In this document: in pieces, positions 47,693-57,587 of the stretch | Numbering within the stretch: the stretch's first letter is position 1 | Layout of the letters: each line of letters begins with the position of its first letter | NCBI RefSeq assembly: GCF_002760435.1 | Contig: NZ_AUUU01000101.1 | Coordinates: 1-64,000 of the forward strand | DNA length: 64,000 nucleotides | Source of the DNA: Clostridium sp. LS | GTDB taxonomy: Bacteria; Bacillota; Clostridia; Clostridiales; Clostridiaceae | Reading direction: 5' to 3' | Notes under the pieces: generated by a model | Databases searched by the model: none | Told to the model about the DNA's origin: nothing | Seen by the model: the letters and a program-made list of their open reading frames with translations, nothing else | Translations under genes and position numbers: made by a program

Positions 47693-50260
47693 TTAATCTA
47701 AAAGTACCTTCCTTCCTTCATTAACCGCCTCCACCCTATTCTTAGCTCCAAGCTTAGAATAGATATTTAAAATATGAGTTTTTACTGTTGAAATAGATAT
47801 AAAAAGCTTCTCACCAATTTCCTTATTACTTAATCCATCTATTAAAGCCTTAAGAACTTCTAATTCTCTGGAACTTAATACTTCTTTTTCATCCTTAACA
47901 CCTATTAATTCACACAATCTTTTTATAAACTCTCTATTATCCCTGTCATTGAGTAATTGTGCTTCAAACTTTTTTATTATTTCTTTAAGATATTTTCTAT
48001 TTATATAATAAGGAAATAATAATTCTTCATCTTTAGAATAAAAAACTACTTCCTTTAAAATATTTACACATTCTCTTGTATTATTAGCATTAACCTTATT
48101 TAATAATATCACTTTCCACAATAAAGAATATACTAAGGAATATCCTACTCCATTCTTTCTACATACAAATGCTACTTTATTAAAAGTTTGCAAGCTCTCT
48201 TCATATTGTCCCAAATGAAAAAGAATAATTCCGTAAGTTAGCCCGATATTATCTGAATAAGTTGAATTCTTGTACCTCTTTTCATAAATATGAATAAATT
48301 CATCATACTCTTCCTTTTTTACCCTATTTTCATTGGATAGTAATCTAATTTTTAATGCAAGTATTTGATTATAAGCATAGCTTTCTTTATCTTCAATCTG
48401 TATATTATTTAACAATCGTTCACATTCATCGATATCACCCTGAATATATTTTACTTCGGCTAAATTATAATCAATGCCTACTTTTAAGCTGCTAAATGCA
48501 GCTTTCCCATCAAAATCCTTAAGCATACCTTGAGCTTCTATTAATAGTTCTTCTGCTTCCTTGTGCATAAGTTTCTTAATATAAACCCCAGGCAATCCAA
48601 CAGTCCTAAAAATAGTAAAGCAAGATTTATAATTTTTATTATTCATTCTTTCAATTAACTTTTTATAACCATCTAAGCTTTCATTTAGCTTACCCATACA
48701 CTCTAATATAGATACTTTATTATATTCATATAATAAATCTACATAACTGTTATTCAGCTCAATATTAGATTCTTTGATTAACTCCATCATTTCCAGTGCC
48801 TTTGAAGCTTCTCCTACAAATCCCAATGTCCATGATGCTAAGATGTAATATATTGTTTTAGTAAATATATTTAAATTGTTATCAATTACCTTTGGCAGCT
48901 CAAAATAACAATCATCTACGCACGAATTATTTAATATTAAAGCAAATAATTTTATTGCGCTTTTTAATACATTATTGCTCGCATTATCTCCAATTGAATT
49001 AACTATTAGATTGCATCTTTCATAATCTAAACTTAGGTAATTATAAAATATAGAAATAAAAATTAAATCTATACTTTTACTATAGTACTCCAATGGAAAT
49101 TCATTTAAAATTTTTGTACTTACAATATTATGCGCATTCTTTTCTATTATCTTTAGAGCATCATCATATTTACTGTAATTTATTAAAATACTGATTGCTT
49201 CATCATAATTACTGTCACTTATTAAAAAAGCATTCAATTTCTCAATAATTTGATTTTTAATAACATCATCATATTTATCAAAGAGTTTCATTAAATATTG
49301 TTTTAAAATATTATGATATCTAAAGATCTTTTTTTCTTCATCAATTGTAATAATCAGCATATTTTTAGCAATTAGATTTCCAATTATTTCAAAGCCATCT
49401 TTATTGCTTATTTCCTTGTAAATGCTTGGATTCACATAACTTAAAGGTGAAGTTTTAACTAAAAAGTCTATCTCATCTTTACTTAAACTATTTATAACTT
49501 CATTATGCATATAATCTATAAATAGTTTATTATCTTTAGGAATATTTTTTATATTTTTGTTATTACCTATAGTCGTTAACAAAAGTTTTATTGCACCTAT
49601 CCATCCTTCAGTTATTAAATATATATCATTTATTACCTGTCCATCGATTTCCACATTAGAAATATTTTTGATAAATTCCTCTGTTTCTTTTAATGTAAGA
49701 TTAAAATCATTAGAATTTATATCTACTATACCACCCTTCATAAGGATATTTCCTAAATAAATCTTAATGTCATATCTAGAAATTAAAATAAAATGCACGT
49801 TATCTGATGAATTAGATATAAAGTAATCAATAGTTTCCATAAGAAATTTATCTTCTAAATAATGAAAATCATCTAACACTATGAATAATTCTTTTTCACT
49901 TATAAGTTCATTAATTAAAGATAATATTAATTCAAAAATATCTTCTCTCTTTACCAATGGATTTATCATATCAATATAAAAATTTAAATCTTCAATATTA
50001 TTTTTTAATCCATGCAAAATATAAGTCCAAAAATAAGATAAATCATCACTGTTTTCATCCAATGAAAACCACATATAATTTTCTTTTTCAGCAATAAAAC
50101 TTGAAATAAGAGTACTTTTTCCAACAGCTGCTCCGCCTTTTACCAATGTCAACTTATTCTTTAAAATGCTATTAAGTTTACTTTCTATACTCTGATTTCT
50201 ACGAAGAACATAGCTCTTATTTTTAGGCCTTATTAATCTTGTATAAAGAATATTTTTCAC
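47693..50260 (-). CDS. MalT-like LuxR-family transcriptional activator
   Basis: An 855-residue LAL-type regulator. The STAND P-loop is KGGAAVGKSTLISSF, the Walker B-like strand ELFIVLDDFHYL; a helical repeat region of about 400 residues follows, and the C-terminal LuxR helix-turn-helix has LSSRELEVLKALIDGLSNKE and ISISTVKTHILNIYSKLGA. Such proteins bind ATP and a small ligand before activating target genes. GTG 50260 is the start, with AAGGGTGA before it. It lies 67 bp behind the last permease gene of the three-gene ABC set on the same strand, so it may be co-transcribed and regulate the set. Confidence 0.88.
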   Translation of the reverse strand: MKNILYTRLIRPKNKSYVLRRNQSIESKLNSILKNKLTLVKGGAAVGKSTLISSFIAEKENYMWFSLDENSDDLSYFWTYILHGLKNNIEDLNFYIDMINPLVKREDIFELILSLINELISEKELFIVLDDFHYLEDKFLMETIDYFISNSSDNVHFILISRYDIKIYLGNILMKGGIVDINSNDFNLTLKETEEFIKNISNVEIDGQVINDIYLITEGWIGAIKLLLTTIGNNKNIKNIPKDNKLFIDYMHNEVINSLSKDEIDFLVKTSPLSYVNPSIYKEISNKDGFEIIGNLIAKNMLIITIDEEKKIFRYHNILKQYLMKLFDKYDDVIKNQIIEKLNAFLISDSNYDEAISILINYSKYDDALKIIEKNAHNIVSTKILNEFPLEYYSKSIDLIFISIFYNYLSLDYERCNLIVNSIGDNASNNVLKSAIKLFALILNNSCVDDCYFELPKVIDNNLNIFTKTIYYILASWTLGFVGEASKALEMMELIKESNIELNNSYVDLLYEYNKVSILECMGKLNESLDGYKKLIERMNNKNYKSCFTIFRTVGLPGVYIKKLMHKEAEELLIEAQGMLKDFDGKAAFSSLKVGIDYNLAEVKYIQGDIDECERLLNNIQIEDKESYAYNQILALKIRLLSNENRVKKEEYDEFIHIYEKRYKNSTYSDNIGLTYGIILFHLGQYEESLQTFNKVAFVCRKNGVGYSLVYSLLWKVILLNKVNANNTRECVNILKEVVFYSKDEELLFPYYINRKYLKEIIKKFEAQLLNDRDNREFIKRLCELIGVKDEKEVLSSRELEVLKALIDGLSNKEIGEKLFISISTVKTHILNIYSKLGAKNRVEAVNEGRKVLLD

Positions 50261-50327
50261 TATATCACCCTTATAACTTATTTCTATGTGTATATTTTAC
50301 CATAGAATCCACATATAACAAAATTAT

Positions 50328-51287
50328 CTACATGTAATTATATCTTCTCATTTTATATCTATTAATTAAAAAGGAACAGACTATCATCACTAATGAAACA
50401 ACAATAACACTAATTATATCAACATAATTTATGCCAATGCCATTTTCCAAAGAAATTGTAAAACTTAAAATATGCTTTTGAGGCATAATATTTCCAATTG
50501 TATTAATTAGATTGTTACTTGAGACTGTGAAAAAACTTCCTGCAAGTAAAGTAGTTATAATATTGATCATCGTACCAAGCATACTGGCACTCTCCATCTC
50601 CTTTGTGACAGACGACATGAATAGCCCAAAAGCTGAAGACAAGAGTGATAAAACTAATATTATAAATGCTAATTCCAAAGTAGTGACCCTTGTATCTAAT
50701 TTTAGTAATTCTTTAGATAAAACTGTTATTAATACTGTTGGAACAAAAATCATAAGAAATACTGAAATAAAATGACTTAATACATATTGTTCATACGATA
50801 TATTTGAACTAATTACCCTCTTTGAAATTCCTTTTTTATCATCAAAGAAAAATCTATAAAGCATTACTCCTAGCAATATTACAAACATAGTTATATATCC
50901 AACAATATTAGAAGCTATTCCTCGTTTTTCTCCGTCTTCAAGAGTAACCTTTTCTCCGTTTGCTATTCTTTCTAGTTTATTTTTAAAATCGTTATCTTTA
51001 ATAGTATCTACAACAGCTCTTCCATCTTCAAAAGATATAACTGCCTCATATTTATTTTTCACTAATTCTGAAATAGGTACTTTAGCTTCAAGCCTAATAA
51101 CGTTAATTTCGTTACTATTGAAATTCACATCATAATCTCCTACAACACCAATATTAGCTCTTTCAACAAAACTACTTGAAAAATATATAGCTGCTCCTAT
51201 AACTATTGGAGTAATTATTAGTGGCATTATCAAGTAAGTATTATTTATTATCATTCTATATAAAATTCCTTTTACAACATTTATCAT
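50328..51287 (-). CDS. ABC-2 type permease, second membrane subunit
   Basis: A 319-residue permease. One N-terminal membrane helix (YLIMPLIITPIVIGAAIYF) is followed by an extracytoplasmic domain of about 110 residues and five C-terminal helices, the usual ABC2_membrane_3 (YhaP/LnrN-like) arrangement. It lies 29 bp behind the first permease gene. Together with it and the ATPase, it resembles LnrLMN, the linearmycin-resistance exporter of Bacillus; the substrate here is unknown. Confidence 0.85.
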   Translation of the reverse strand: MINVVKGILYRMIINNTYLIMPLIITPIVIGAAIYFSSSFVERANIGVVGDYDVNFNSNEINVIRLEAKVPISELVKNKYEAVISFEDGRAVVDTIKDNDFKNKLERIANGEKVTLEDGEKRGIASNIVGYITMFVILLGVMLYRFFFDDKKGISKRVISSNISYEQYVLSHFISVFLMIFVPTVLITVLSKELLKLDTRVTTLELAFIILVLSLLSSAFGLFMSSVTKEMESASMLGTMINIITTLLAGSFFTVSSNNLINTIGNIMPQKHILSFTISLENGIGINYVDIISVIVVSLVMIVCSFLINRYKMRRYNYM

Positions 51288-51316
51288 CTTTCTTCACTCC
51301 TTACTGCTCAAATGCC

Positions 51317-52060
51317 CTAAATATAATCCTCTGCCTTATAATTCACATGCATAACAATGAGACTAAATACACTTAGCAAAATTAAGCAAAATATTATATT
51401 ACTATAATTTTGAAAATTGTTGTCATATATCACATTAAAGGTTAAATCCAATATCCACTTTATAGGCGATAAATTAGCTATACTGCTTACCACTTTTCCT
51501 AAGCTGTCCACTGGAAAAAACATTCCAGAAAGAAGTGCAAAAATACTGCCAATATTTGAAAGAATCATATTAGTTAACTCCTCAGTCTTTATAATTACGC
51601 AAACCGCCCCACCAATTGTCACTGTAAATAGTAAGAATGTCATAAATAATATGAGAACATATTTAAAATTTCTTCCACCGAAATTAACAATGTTAAAATA
51701 ATTCATTATTAGCATATTAATAGAAAAACTTATTCCCATAAAGAGAAATGAAGATATAATCTTAGACATATAAATTGAAACTTTTGAAATGGGAGCATAG
51801 GCTATTCTAATGTTCCCTTGTCTTAATTTCTTTTCCATAAAGGTATTTGGTGTTATAGTTATAGATGAAATTATTAAATACATCATCATTGTTACCCCAT
51901 AATAATCATACGAAGTCACTCCTTCTCCGCCATAAAGGCTAGAAAATACAAAACCAAATACCCCTATTAATAACCACGGATAAACAGTACAAACTGTTAC
52001 AACAACTGGAGTTGCCATTAAATTTCTAAAATCTTGTTTAATTAGCTTCAATAAAATCAT
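51317..52060 (-). CDS. ABC-2 type permease, first membrane subunit
   Basis: A 247-residue permease with about six membrane helices (for example VVVTVCTVYPWLLIGVFGFV, cut as a single hydrophobic block, and FVLILFMTFLLFTVTIGGAV) and the ABC-2 pattern GMFFPVDSLGKVV before the last helices. AGGTGA precedes ATG 52060, and the ATP-binding gene ends 12 bp upstream. It forms a three-gene operon of ATPase, permease and permease, as in LnrLM-type drug exporters. Confidence 0.85.
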   Translation of the reverse strand: MILLKLIKQDFRNLMATPVVVTVCTVYPWLLIGVFGFVFSSLYGGEGVTSYDYYGVTMMMYLIISSITITPNTFMEKKLRQGNIRIAYAPISKVSIYMSKIISSFLFMGISFSINMLIMNYFNIVNFGGRNFKYVLILFMTFLLFTVTIGGAVCVIIKTEELTNMILSNIGSIFALLSGMFFPVDSLGKVVSSIANLSPIKWILDLTFNVIYDNNFQNYSNIIFCLILLSVFSLIVMHVNYKAEDYI

Positions 52061-52072
52061 AACTTTTCACCT

Positions 52073-53014
52073 CTAATCCCTTAAATTTTTCCCTGTTAAC
52101 TTTAAGAATACCATTTCTAAATTTCCTTCTTCGCTTGTTATATGACTTATTTTAATATTTCTATCAATTAAACTAATAATTATCTTATCTAGATTTTCTA
52201 TTTCTTTAATTGATGTAATTCTTAAACAATTATCAAAAAATTCTACTTTTTGAATCCCTTCTATCTCATAAAAGAAATCAAATTCAAAATTGTCTTTAAC
52301 CATATCTATGGATATTTTGTAAATTCTAGTATTCTTATAACTTTCCATAAGCTGCGCTATTGTTCCCTGAGCTATTTTAGTGCCACTATCCATTATTATT
52401 ATTCTATCTGCTATTTCCTCAACTTCTTCCATATAGTGAGTTGTATAAATAATAGTTGTTCCTCTGTCTCTTAACTTTCTAATAGATTCTAAAATATGAT
52501 TTCTTGATTGAGGATCGATGCCTACAGTTGGTTCATCTAATATTAAAATCTTTGGCTTATGAGCTATAGCGCAAGCAATATTTAGTCTACGCTTCATCCC
52601 CCCAGAAAAAGTCACTGGTTTATCATCTTTTCTATCTTCCAAACCTACCACTGTTAATGCTTCCAACACAGAATTCCTTAGTTCTTTGCCACTCAATCCA
52701 TATAATGAAGCAAAAAATTCAACATTTTTATACGCTGATATCTCTTCGAAAATAGCAAGCTCTTGTGGAACTATCCCAAGTTGTGATTTAATCCTCTTTT
52801 TATTATCCTTTATATTTATGCCAAAAAACTTAATCTCTCCATCATCATGTTTTAATATAGTAGAAAGAATGTTTATTGTAGTACTCTTACCAGCACCATT
52901 AGGACCTAAAAAACCAAGTATTTCGCCCTTGTATAAATTAAAACTCAAACCATTAACAGCCCTATTTTCCTTATAATATTTTTTTAAATCTTTTACTTCT
53001 AAAATTGTTTCCAT
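52073..53014 (-). CDS. ABC transporter ATP-binding protein, drug-exporter type
   Basis: A 313-residue ATPase. Walker A is GPNGAGKSTT, the signature is VTFSGGMKRRLNIACA, Walker B is ILILDEPTVGIDPQSR, and the switch His is in IYTTHYMEEVEE; the C-terminal 80 residues are the extension usual in the DrrA/LnrL group. The start is ATG 53014, 6 nt after GAGGTG; the frame opens three codons earlier at a GTG that is part of the ribosome site. TATAAT (minus strand, 53036-53031) lies just upstream and a perfect hairpin at 53061-53080 may be the operator. Confidence 0.9.
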   Translation of the reverse strand: METILEVKDLKKYYKENRAVNGLSFNLYKGEILGFLGPNGAGKSTTINILSTILKHDDGEIKFFGINIKDNKKRIKSQLGIVPQELAIFEEISAYKNVEFFASLYGLSGKELRNSVLEALTVVGLEDRKDDKPVTFSGGMKRRLNIACAIAHKPKILILDEPTVGIDPQSRNHILESIRKLRDRGTTIIYTTHYMEEVEEIADRIIIMDSGTKIAQGTIAQLMESYKNTRIYKISIDMVKDNFEFDFFYEIEGIQKVEFFDNCLRITSIKEIENLDKIIISLIDRNIKISHITSEEGNLEMVFLKLTGKNLRD

Positions 53015-53060
53015 TATCATCACCTCTGAGATTATAATACTCTCTAGTCCTAGTTCTTGT

Positions 53061-53080
53061 AATCAACCGAAAGGTTGATT
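53061..53080. promoter_or_regulatory. Operator-like palindrome upstream of the ABC exporter
   Basis: AATCAACC and GGTTGATT flank GAAA: an 8-bp perfect inverted repeat with a 4-bp centre, about 25 bp upstream of the -10-like TATAAT. A single half-site AATCAACC recurs at 53117-53124. It may bind a regulator of the exporter operon; as RNA it would be a GNRA-capped hairpin. No known consensus was matched. Confidence 0.5.
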
Positions 53081-53259
53081 GGATATAGTTAATATATTAA
53101 ATATCTTGTCTCCTATAATCAACCTTACAGATGCTACATGTAGGTATCTAAAATAAAACTCTATATAATTGTGTTTAAAATAAATGTTGGCAATGTTTAG
53201 AAGTGGTATTTTATGGCCATTATTAAAAAGACAATTCAAAACTTATGGAGGTGTTTTTT

Positions 53260-54123
53260 TTGATTAGAAAAGATAAAAAATTCAAACAATTAGAAAGCTT
53301 TATTTCTATATTATTAAAAAATGATGTTTGTCAAAAAAGAAATATAGAAAGTTGTCCTAATTGTCTTGGCCATAAATTTATAAAGTATGGTTCATTTAAA
53401 GGAATTCAACGGTATAAATGTAAGGAATGCAAAAAAACATTTTCAAAGACTACAAATTTTATATGGAGCTATTCGAAAAAAGAACCGATTAAATGGATAA
53501 AATTCGTTGAATATGTATTAGAAAGAAAATCCCTAAGATTTTGCGCAAAAAAATTAAATATTAGTTTAGTAACAGCATTTTACTGGCGACATAAAATACT
53601 ACATGGTTTGTTATTTGATAGCGTACCAAATCAATTAATTGGAAATGTATATATTAGTAAAAAACTTATACCTGAAAATTTTAAAGGAAGCAGAAAAATT
53701 AACACCCACGTGAGGCATAACATATGGGTAGTTAGTGCTAAAGGATGTGAGGATTCTATGATAGCAACCTCTATTTCAAAAGGCTTTTGGGACTTACGGA
53801 GCTTTAATAAGAAAATATATCATTTAATTGATAAAAAATCTTATTTAGTTCCTTATGGAGACAGATACATTTCTTTAGTTGCTAAATCACATAATAAAGA
53901 ACATACAAAGAAAGTAAAGGATGAAATTAAGATTAAGTTTTTTTCCAATAACCTTGAAAAATGGCTTAAAAAATATCATGGTATTGCAACAAAGTATTTG
54001 GAAGAATACTTATCACTTTTTATACTATTTAACTTACATAAGAAATTTAGTTCTCTAAAGCTCTTCAATACATTATCTTTTGATAATAGATTTCTAAAGA
54101 TAAGTGAAATAGGTATTGAGTAG
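53260..54123 (+). CDS. IS1595-type transposase-derived protein, catalytic residues apparently lost
   Basis: A 287-residue protein starting at TTG 53260, about 8 nt after GGAGG. N-terminal zinc ribbon CPNCLGHKFIKYG...CKECKKTF, a helix-turn-helix segment (SLRFCAKKLNISLVTAFYWR), and a C-terminal NNLEKWLKKYHGIATKYLEE, all as in IS1595/ISXO2-like transposases. But the usual VE-x-DE strand reads VYISKKLI, the LVTDG strand reads LVPYG, and the N-x-x-H motif before NLEKWL is replaced by KFFSNN, so the acidic triad seems absent. The frame is nevertheless open throughout. No terminal inverted repeats were found. It may be a domesticated DNA-binding protein or a decaying remnant. Confidence 0.7.
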   Translation: MIRKDKKFKQLESFISILLKNDVCQKRNIESCPNCLGHKFIKYGSFKGIQRYKCKECKKTFSKTTNFIWSYSKKEPIKWIKFVEYVLERKSLRFCAKKLNISLVTAFYWRHKILHGLLFDSVPNQLIGNVYISKKLIPENFKGSRKINTHVRHNIWVVSAKGCEDSMIATSISKGFWDLRSFNKKIYHLIDKKSYLVPYGDRYISLVAKSHNKEHTKKVKDEIKIKFFSNNLEKWLKKYHGIATKYLEEYLSLFILFNLHKKFSSLKLFNTLSFDNRFLKISEIGIE

Positions 54124-54461
54124 TAACGTCCAACTCAAATTTATAAAATAAATCTTAATTTATCTCCTCTCTATCTTATTACATTATTTTTCATATACTT
54201 TAAATATTTTTTAACAACATTTATGTTAAACACTTATATAGTAAATAAATATCAATATATTTGTTACTAATTATTCTAAGGTAGTTAAAATATTAATACT
54301 CCATATTTAAAAAGTACAAAAAAGAGACTTTCCAAAGCAAAGATGAATTAAAACACATTAGTATATTTTTATTAAAATTCCACTAAGTTGTATTAAACAT
54401 TTGCTTCGAAACTATCTCCTTATTAATGACACAGTGAGAAAAAACTCACATTTTATTATAT
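54124..54461. other. AT-rich spacer between IS1595-like gene and DUF2935 gene
   Basis: No open frame with a ribosome site, no clear hairpin and no repeat was seen. Terminal repeats or target duplications of an insertion sequence were looked for by eye and not found. Confidence 0.4.
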
Positions 54462-55379
54462 TTACATCTCAATTCTAGGTTTTGCTGGATCACATTTTGG
54501 AGTTTCTATATCAGAAACCATAGAAAGTTTTGTTAGATAATAACATTCTTCTCTAAACATATGGTCCGTCATTAATGGGTAAAGAGTACCTAGAATTTCT
54601 TTTTCTAAAATGCCTGCTTCTAATTCTTTTAAAAATTTTTTAAAACAATTCATTATTTCTTCAGCATCAAAATTAAGTTTTCTTAACGCTGGAAATTCGC
54701 AAATACCAGTTCTCATATATCCCTTATACTCTATTGCCTTTAGATATAAGTTATCAAATACTTTTGAATATTCCTTGGCCTTTTTTATCAATTCTTTATG
54801 AGTCATATCTAAAGTACTAGTTAAAGTTGCGGCATGACCAGATCCATCAGGAAGCCAAAGTAAATGCATATGAATATCTTTACTAGTAGGTATGTTTCCC
54901 TTAATTAATTCAGTTAAGATATAAATGTACTCATCTAATTCATTAATCATATGATTTAGGAATGTAGGAGGAAGATTAATGTAAATTTTACCTTTGATTT
55001 GTTTGGATAAAATAATTAATTTGAATTCTTTTATCTTTATTGCTGCAGAATAAGATTTGTAATTTAACTCATGAAGTTTTTCCTCAGAAATTAATTTACG
55101 AGCCTTATCCAGCATACTATCAAATAAATTAATAAATTCATTTGCTTCTTTAACAAAATATGTTTCTTTTGGTGAAAGCGCATTTAGAATAAACCTAGAA
55201 TGATCTCCTAAAATTTGTAACCAAAAATTGTGTTCAAAAAGTGCAATTTGGTTAATACTATTATATGCCAAAGTAGGCCTCCAAAATAATTTTTCCTTAA
55301 TTGTTAGTTTATGATACTTGTACATTTTTTGATACATATATAATAAACTTATTTTTATACAAAATATAATCATATCCAC
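54462..55379 (-). CDS. DUF2935 protein
   Basis: A helical protein of up to 305 residues matching the DUF2935 family of Firmicutes: LAYNSINQIALFEHNFWLQI and ALFEHN-type His-containing helices, repeated later in YPLMTDHMFREECYYLTKL. His/Glu residues spaced along helices suggest a hemerythrin-like metal-binding bundle (inference). Function unknown. The start is unsure: GTG 55379 opens the longest frame but has no ribosome site, and the internal ATGs near MYQKMYKYHKLTI are equally possible. Confidence 0.75.
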   Translation of the reverse strand: MDMIIFCIKISLLYMYQKMYKYHKLTIKEKLFWRPTLAYNSINQIALFEHNFWLQILGDHSRFILNALSPKETYFVKEANEFINLFDSMLDKARKLISEEKLHELNYKSYSAAIKIKEFKLIILSKQIKGKIYINLPPTFLNHMINELDEYIYILTELIKGNIPTSKDIHMHLLWLPDGSGHAATLTSTLDMTHKELIKKAKEYSKVFDNLYLKAIEYKGYMRTGICEFPALRKLNFDAEEIMNCFKKFLKELEAGILEKEILGTLYPLMTDHMFREECYYLTKLSMVSDIETPKCDPAKPRIEM

Positions 55380-55403
55380 TAATATAATAAGTTTTTATTT
55401 ATT

Positions 55404-56309
55404 CTAATTTTCCTTCTTATTGGATTTTTTATTTTCGTTTCCTGGTATATTTGATTTTTTATCCACTGGATTTACATTAAATTTAATATCCTTACCATCA
55501 GACGTTGCTATAATTGTACCTTCTAAGTCTGTTCTAAAAACATTAATATTTTTTTCATTAAGTTTATCTAACGTTTCTTTATGTGGATGACCATAATCAT
55601 TACCTTTTTCGCAGCTTATTACTGCATATTTAGGATTAACTTTATCTAGGAATCCTTGTGTTGTAGATGAACGGCTTCCATGATGGCCAACTTTTAAAAC
55701 ATCAGCTTGTACATCTAATTGTTTTTCTAGTATTTCATTTTCCGATACATCCTGAGCATCTCCCATAAATAAAAAGCTTGTATTCCCATACTTTAATTTG
55801 CAGACAATAGAATAATTATTAAGATCATCATACTTACTGCTATTTGGTGCCAAAAATGTAAGCGTTGCATTTCCTATGCTAATTACATCTCCTACTTTAG
55901 GCACATTTATTTTTAAATCTTTTACTTTTAGGGCTTTTATCATATTTTCATATGTTTTAGTAGCTGTTGTAACCTTGGGAGCATAGAATGTTCCTACAGT
56001 ATAATTGTTAATAACATCATCCATACTTCCTATATGATCCTCATGTGGGTGTGTAGCTATAACATAATCTAATGTGGTAATTCCTATAGATTTCAGATAA
56101 TCTAAAGCCTTCTTATCACTTGTACCTGCATCAATTAAAATATTCTTTCCATCAACTTGTATTAATTCCGAATCTCCTTGTCCAACATCTATATAATGTA
56201 TTTTTAGGTTTGCCTCAGCTGCAGGTATATCATTTTTTCCACATGAAATTAAAAATAATGAAAATATTACAGAAATTAAAAGACATAATAATTTATTAAC
56301 TTTTCTCAT
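55404..56309 (-). CDS. Secreted ComEC-like metallo-beta-lactamase-fold lipoprotein
   Basis: A 301-residue lipoprotein (start ATG 56309 behind AGGTGG; signal ending FSLFLISCGK, lipidated Cys about 22). The metallo-beta-lactamase domain has HYIDVGQGDSELI, the metal motif THPHEDHIG, FLFMGDAQ and VGHHGSRSST, closest to the C-terminal domain of the competence protein ComEC, which is thought to cleave one DNA strand. A free-standing extracellular version may be a nuclease or phosphodiesterase. Its stop is 24 bp upstream of the DUF2935 gene start. Confidence 0.85.
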   Translation of the reverse strand: MRKVNKLLCLLISVIFSLFLISCGKNDIPAAEANLKIHYIDVGQGDSELIQVDGKNILIDAGTSDKKALDYLKSIGITTLDYVIATHPHEDHIGSMDDVINNYTVGTFYAPKVTTATKTYENMIKALKVKDLKINVPKVGDVISIGNATLTFLAPNSSKYDDLNNYSIVCKLKYGNTSFLFMGDAQDVSENEILEKQLDVQADVLKVGHHGSRSSTTQGFLDKVNPKYAVISCEKGNDYGHPHKETLDKLNEKNINVFRTDLEGTIIATSDGKDIKFNVNPVDKKSNIPGNENKKSNKKEN

Positions 56310-56614
56310 TTGATTTCCACCTCGCATGATATTAATTGTATATTAGTAAATATTTTTGTCAATAATGGTATTGGATACCTAACCATAACTCACTTCAAAC
56401 GATAATAAGAGATAGTATAGCTTTAATTGTATATATTGTTTCTTATATCATGCAAATAATAGTTATAAGTTAAAATACTTTGCAGATATTAAAGTTCTAT
56501 TATATAATGTCAACATGCTTATTTTTAAAAAGAAATTTGTTCATAAAATAAATGTGGTTAAAAGATTTATTAACATCTTAATTTCCTATATTTCTAAACA
56601 AAAGAGGAGGTATT

Positions 56615-57523
56615 ATGAATACTAGACGAATTTATTTGCTCTATTTTTTATTATTTATTGGGGTTATTGCCCTGTCAACATCAGCTATTTTTGTTAAGCT
56701 TTCAAGTGCTTCTGCACCTATTATAGCTACTTATCGTATGATGTTTTCTGCTTTCATTTTAGCACCTATGTTATTTCTTCATAAAGATAATTTTAAGGAA
56801 ATGCAAAGATTAACAAAAAACCAATGGCTATTAGGTATTCTTGCTGGTGCTTTTCTTGCATTGCATTATGGACTATGGTTTAAGTCTTTGCGTTTTACAT
56901 CAATAGCAAGTTCCACAATATTTGTTACTCTTCAGCCTTTGTTTGCATTTATCGGAGGTTATTTTTTCTTTGGTGAAAGGTTAAAAGGTTTTGCTATTGG
57001 TGGCGGGATTTTAGCTATCGTTGGCAGCTTTATAATTGGATGGGGAGACTTTAGCATTGGAGGTACATCTATATACGGAGATGCACTTGCTTTATTAGGT
57101 GCTGCTACAATAACAGTTTATTTTTTTATTGGTCAACACTTAAGAAAACATTTATCTCTTGTTCCATATGCTTTAATTGCTTATTCATCCAGTGCGTTAT
57201 TTTTGCTTATATATTCTTTGATACTTAGATACCCATTAACTGGCTATCCTTCATCAGACTGGATATACTTTTTCGGTTTAGCATTTGTTTCAACAATTTT
57301 AGGACAAACTATATTTAACTGGCTAATAAAGTGGTTAAGCACTTCAACAATCTCAATGAGTATTTTAGGCGAACCAATTGGCACATGCATATTAGCATTC
57401 TTTATTCTTGGTGATACAATTACTCTGAAGCAGCTAATTGGTTCCATGACTATTCTATTTGGTATCTTTTTATTTTTAATATATAATCAAAAAGCTACTA
57501 ACCCAGAAATTGAAGACCACTAA
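56615..57523 (+). CDS. EamA/DMT-family transporter
   Basis: A 302-residue transporter with ten predicted helices in two EamA halves. The first half contains STSAIFVKLSSASAPIIATY, the second TISMSILGEPIGTCILAFFI, both characteristic. GAGGAGG precedes ATG 56615. Probably exports a metabolite or amino acid; the substrate cannot be read from sequence. It is unlike the other DMT gene at 30.3 kb in its N-terminal half, so it is not a recent duplicate. Confidence 0.88.
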   Translation: MNTRRIYLLYFLLFIGVIALSTSAIFVKLSSASAPIIATYRMMFSAFILAPMLFLHKDNFKEMQRLTKNQWLLGILAGAFLALHYGLWFKSLRFTSIASSTIFVTLQPLFAFIGGYFFFGERLKGFAIGGGILAIVGSFIIGWGDFSIGGTSIYGDALALLGAATITVYFFIGQHLRKHLSLVPYALIAYSSSALFLLIYSLILRYPLTGYPSSDWIYFFGLAFVSTILGQTIFNWLIKWLSTSTISMSILGEPIGTCILAFFILGDTITLKQLIGSMTILFGIFLFLIYNQKATNPEIEDH

Positions 57524-57587
57524 ATTATATTTTAATATATGATTTCCTAACTCTATAAACAAAATAAGTAAAAAACCTAATAGATAA

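Noticed and set aside
53117..53143. A second AATCAACC half-site plus the 10-bp palindrome CTACATGTAG as an additional operator
   Set aside because: The half-site lacks its partner and a 10-bp palindrome is not rare in AT-rich DNA; kept only as a note with the hairpin at 53061-53080.
53100..54460. A complete insertion sequence around the IS1595-type ORF
   Set aside because: No terminal inverted repeats or target duplications were seen, and catalytic residues appear lost.
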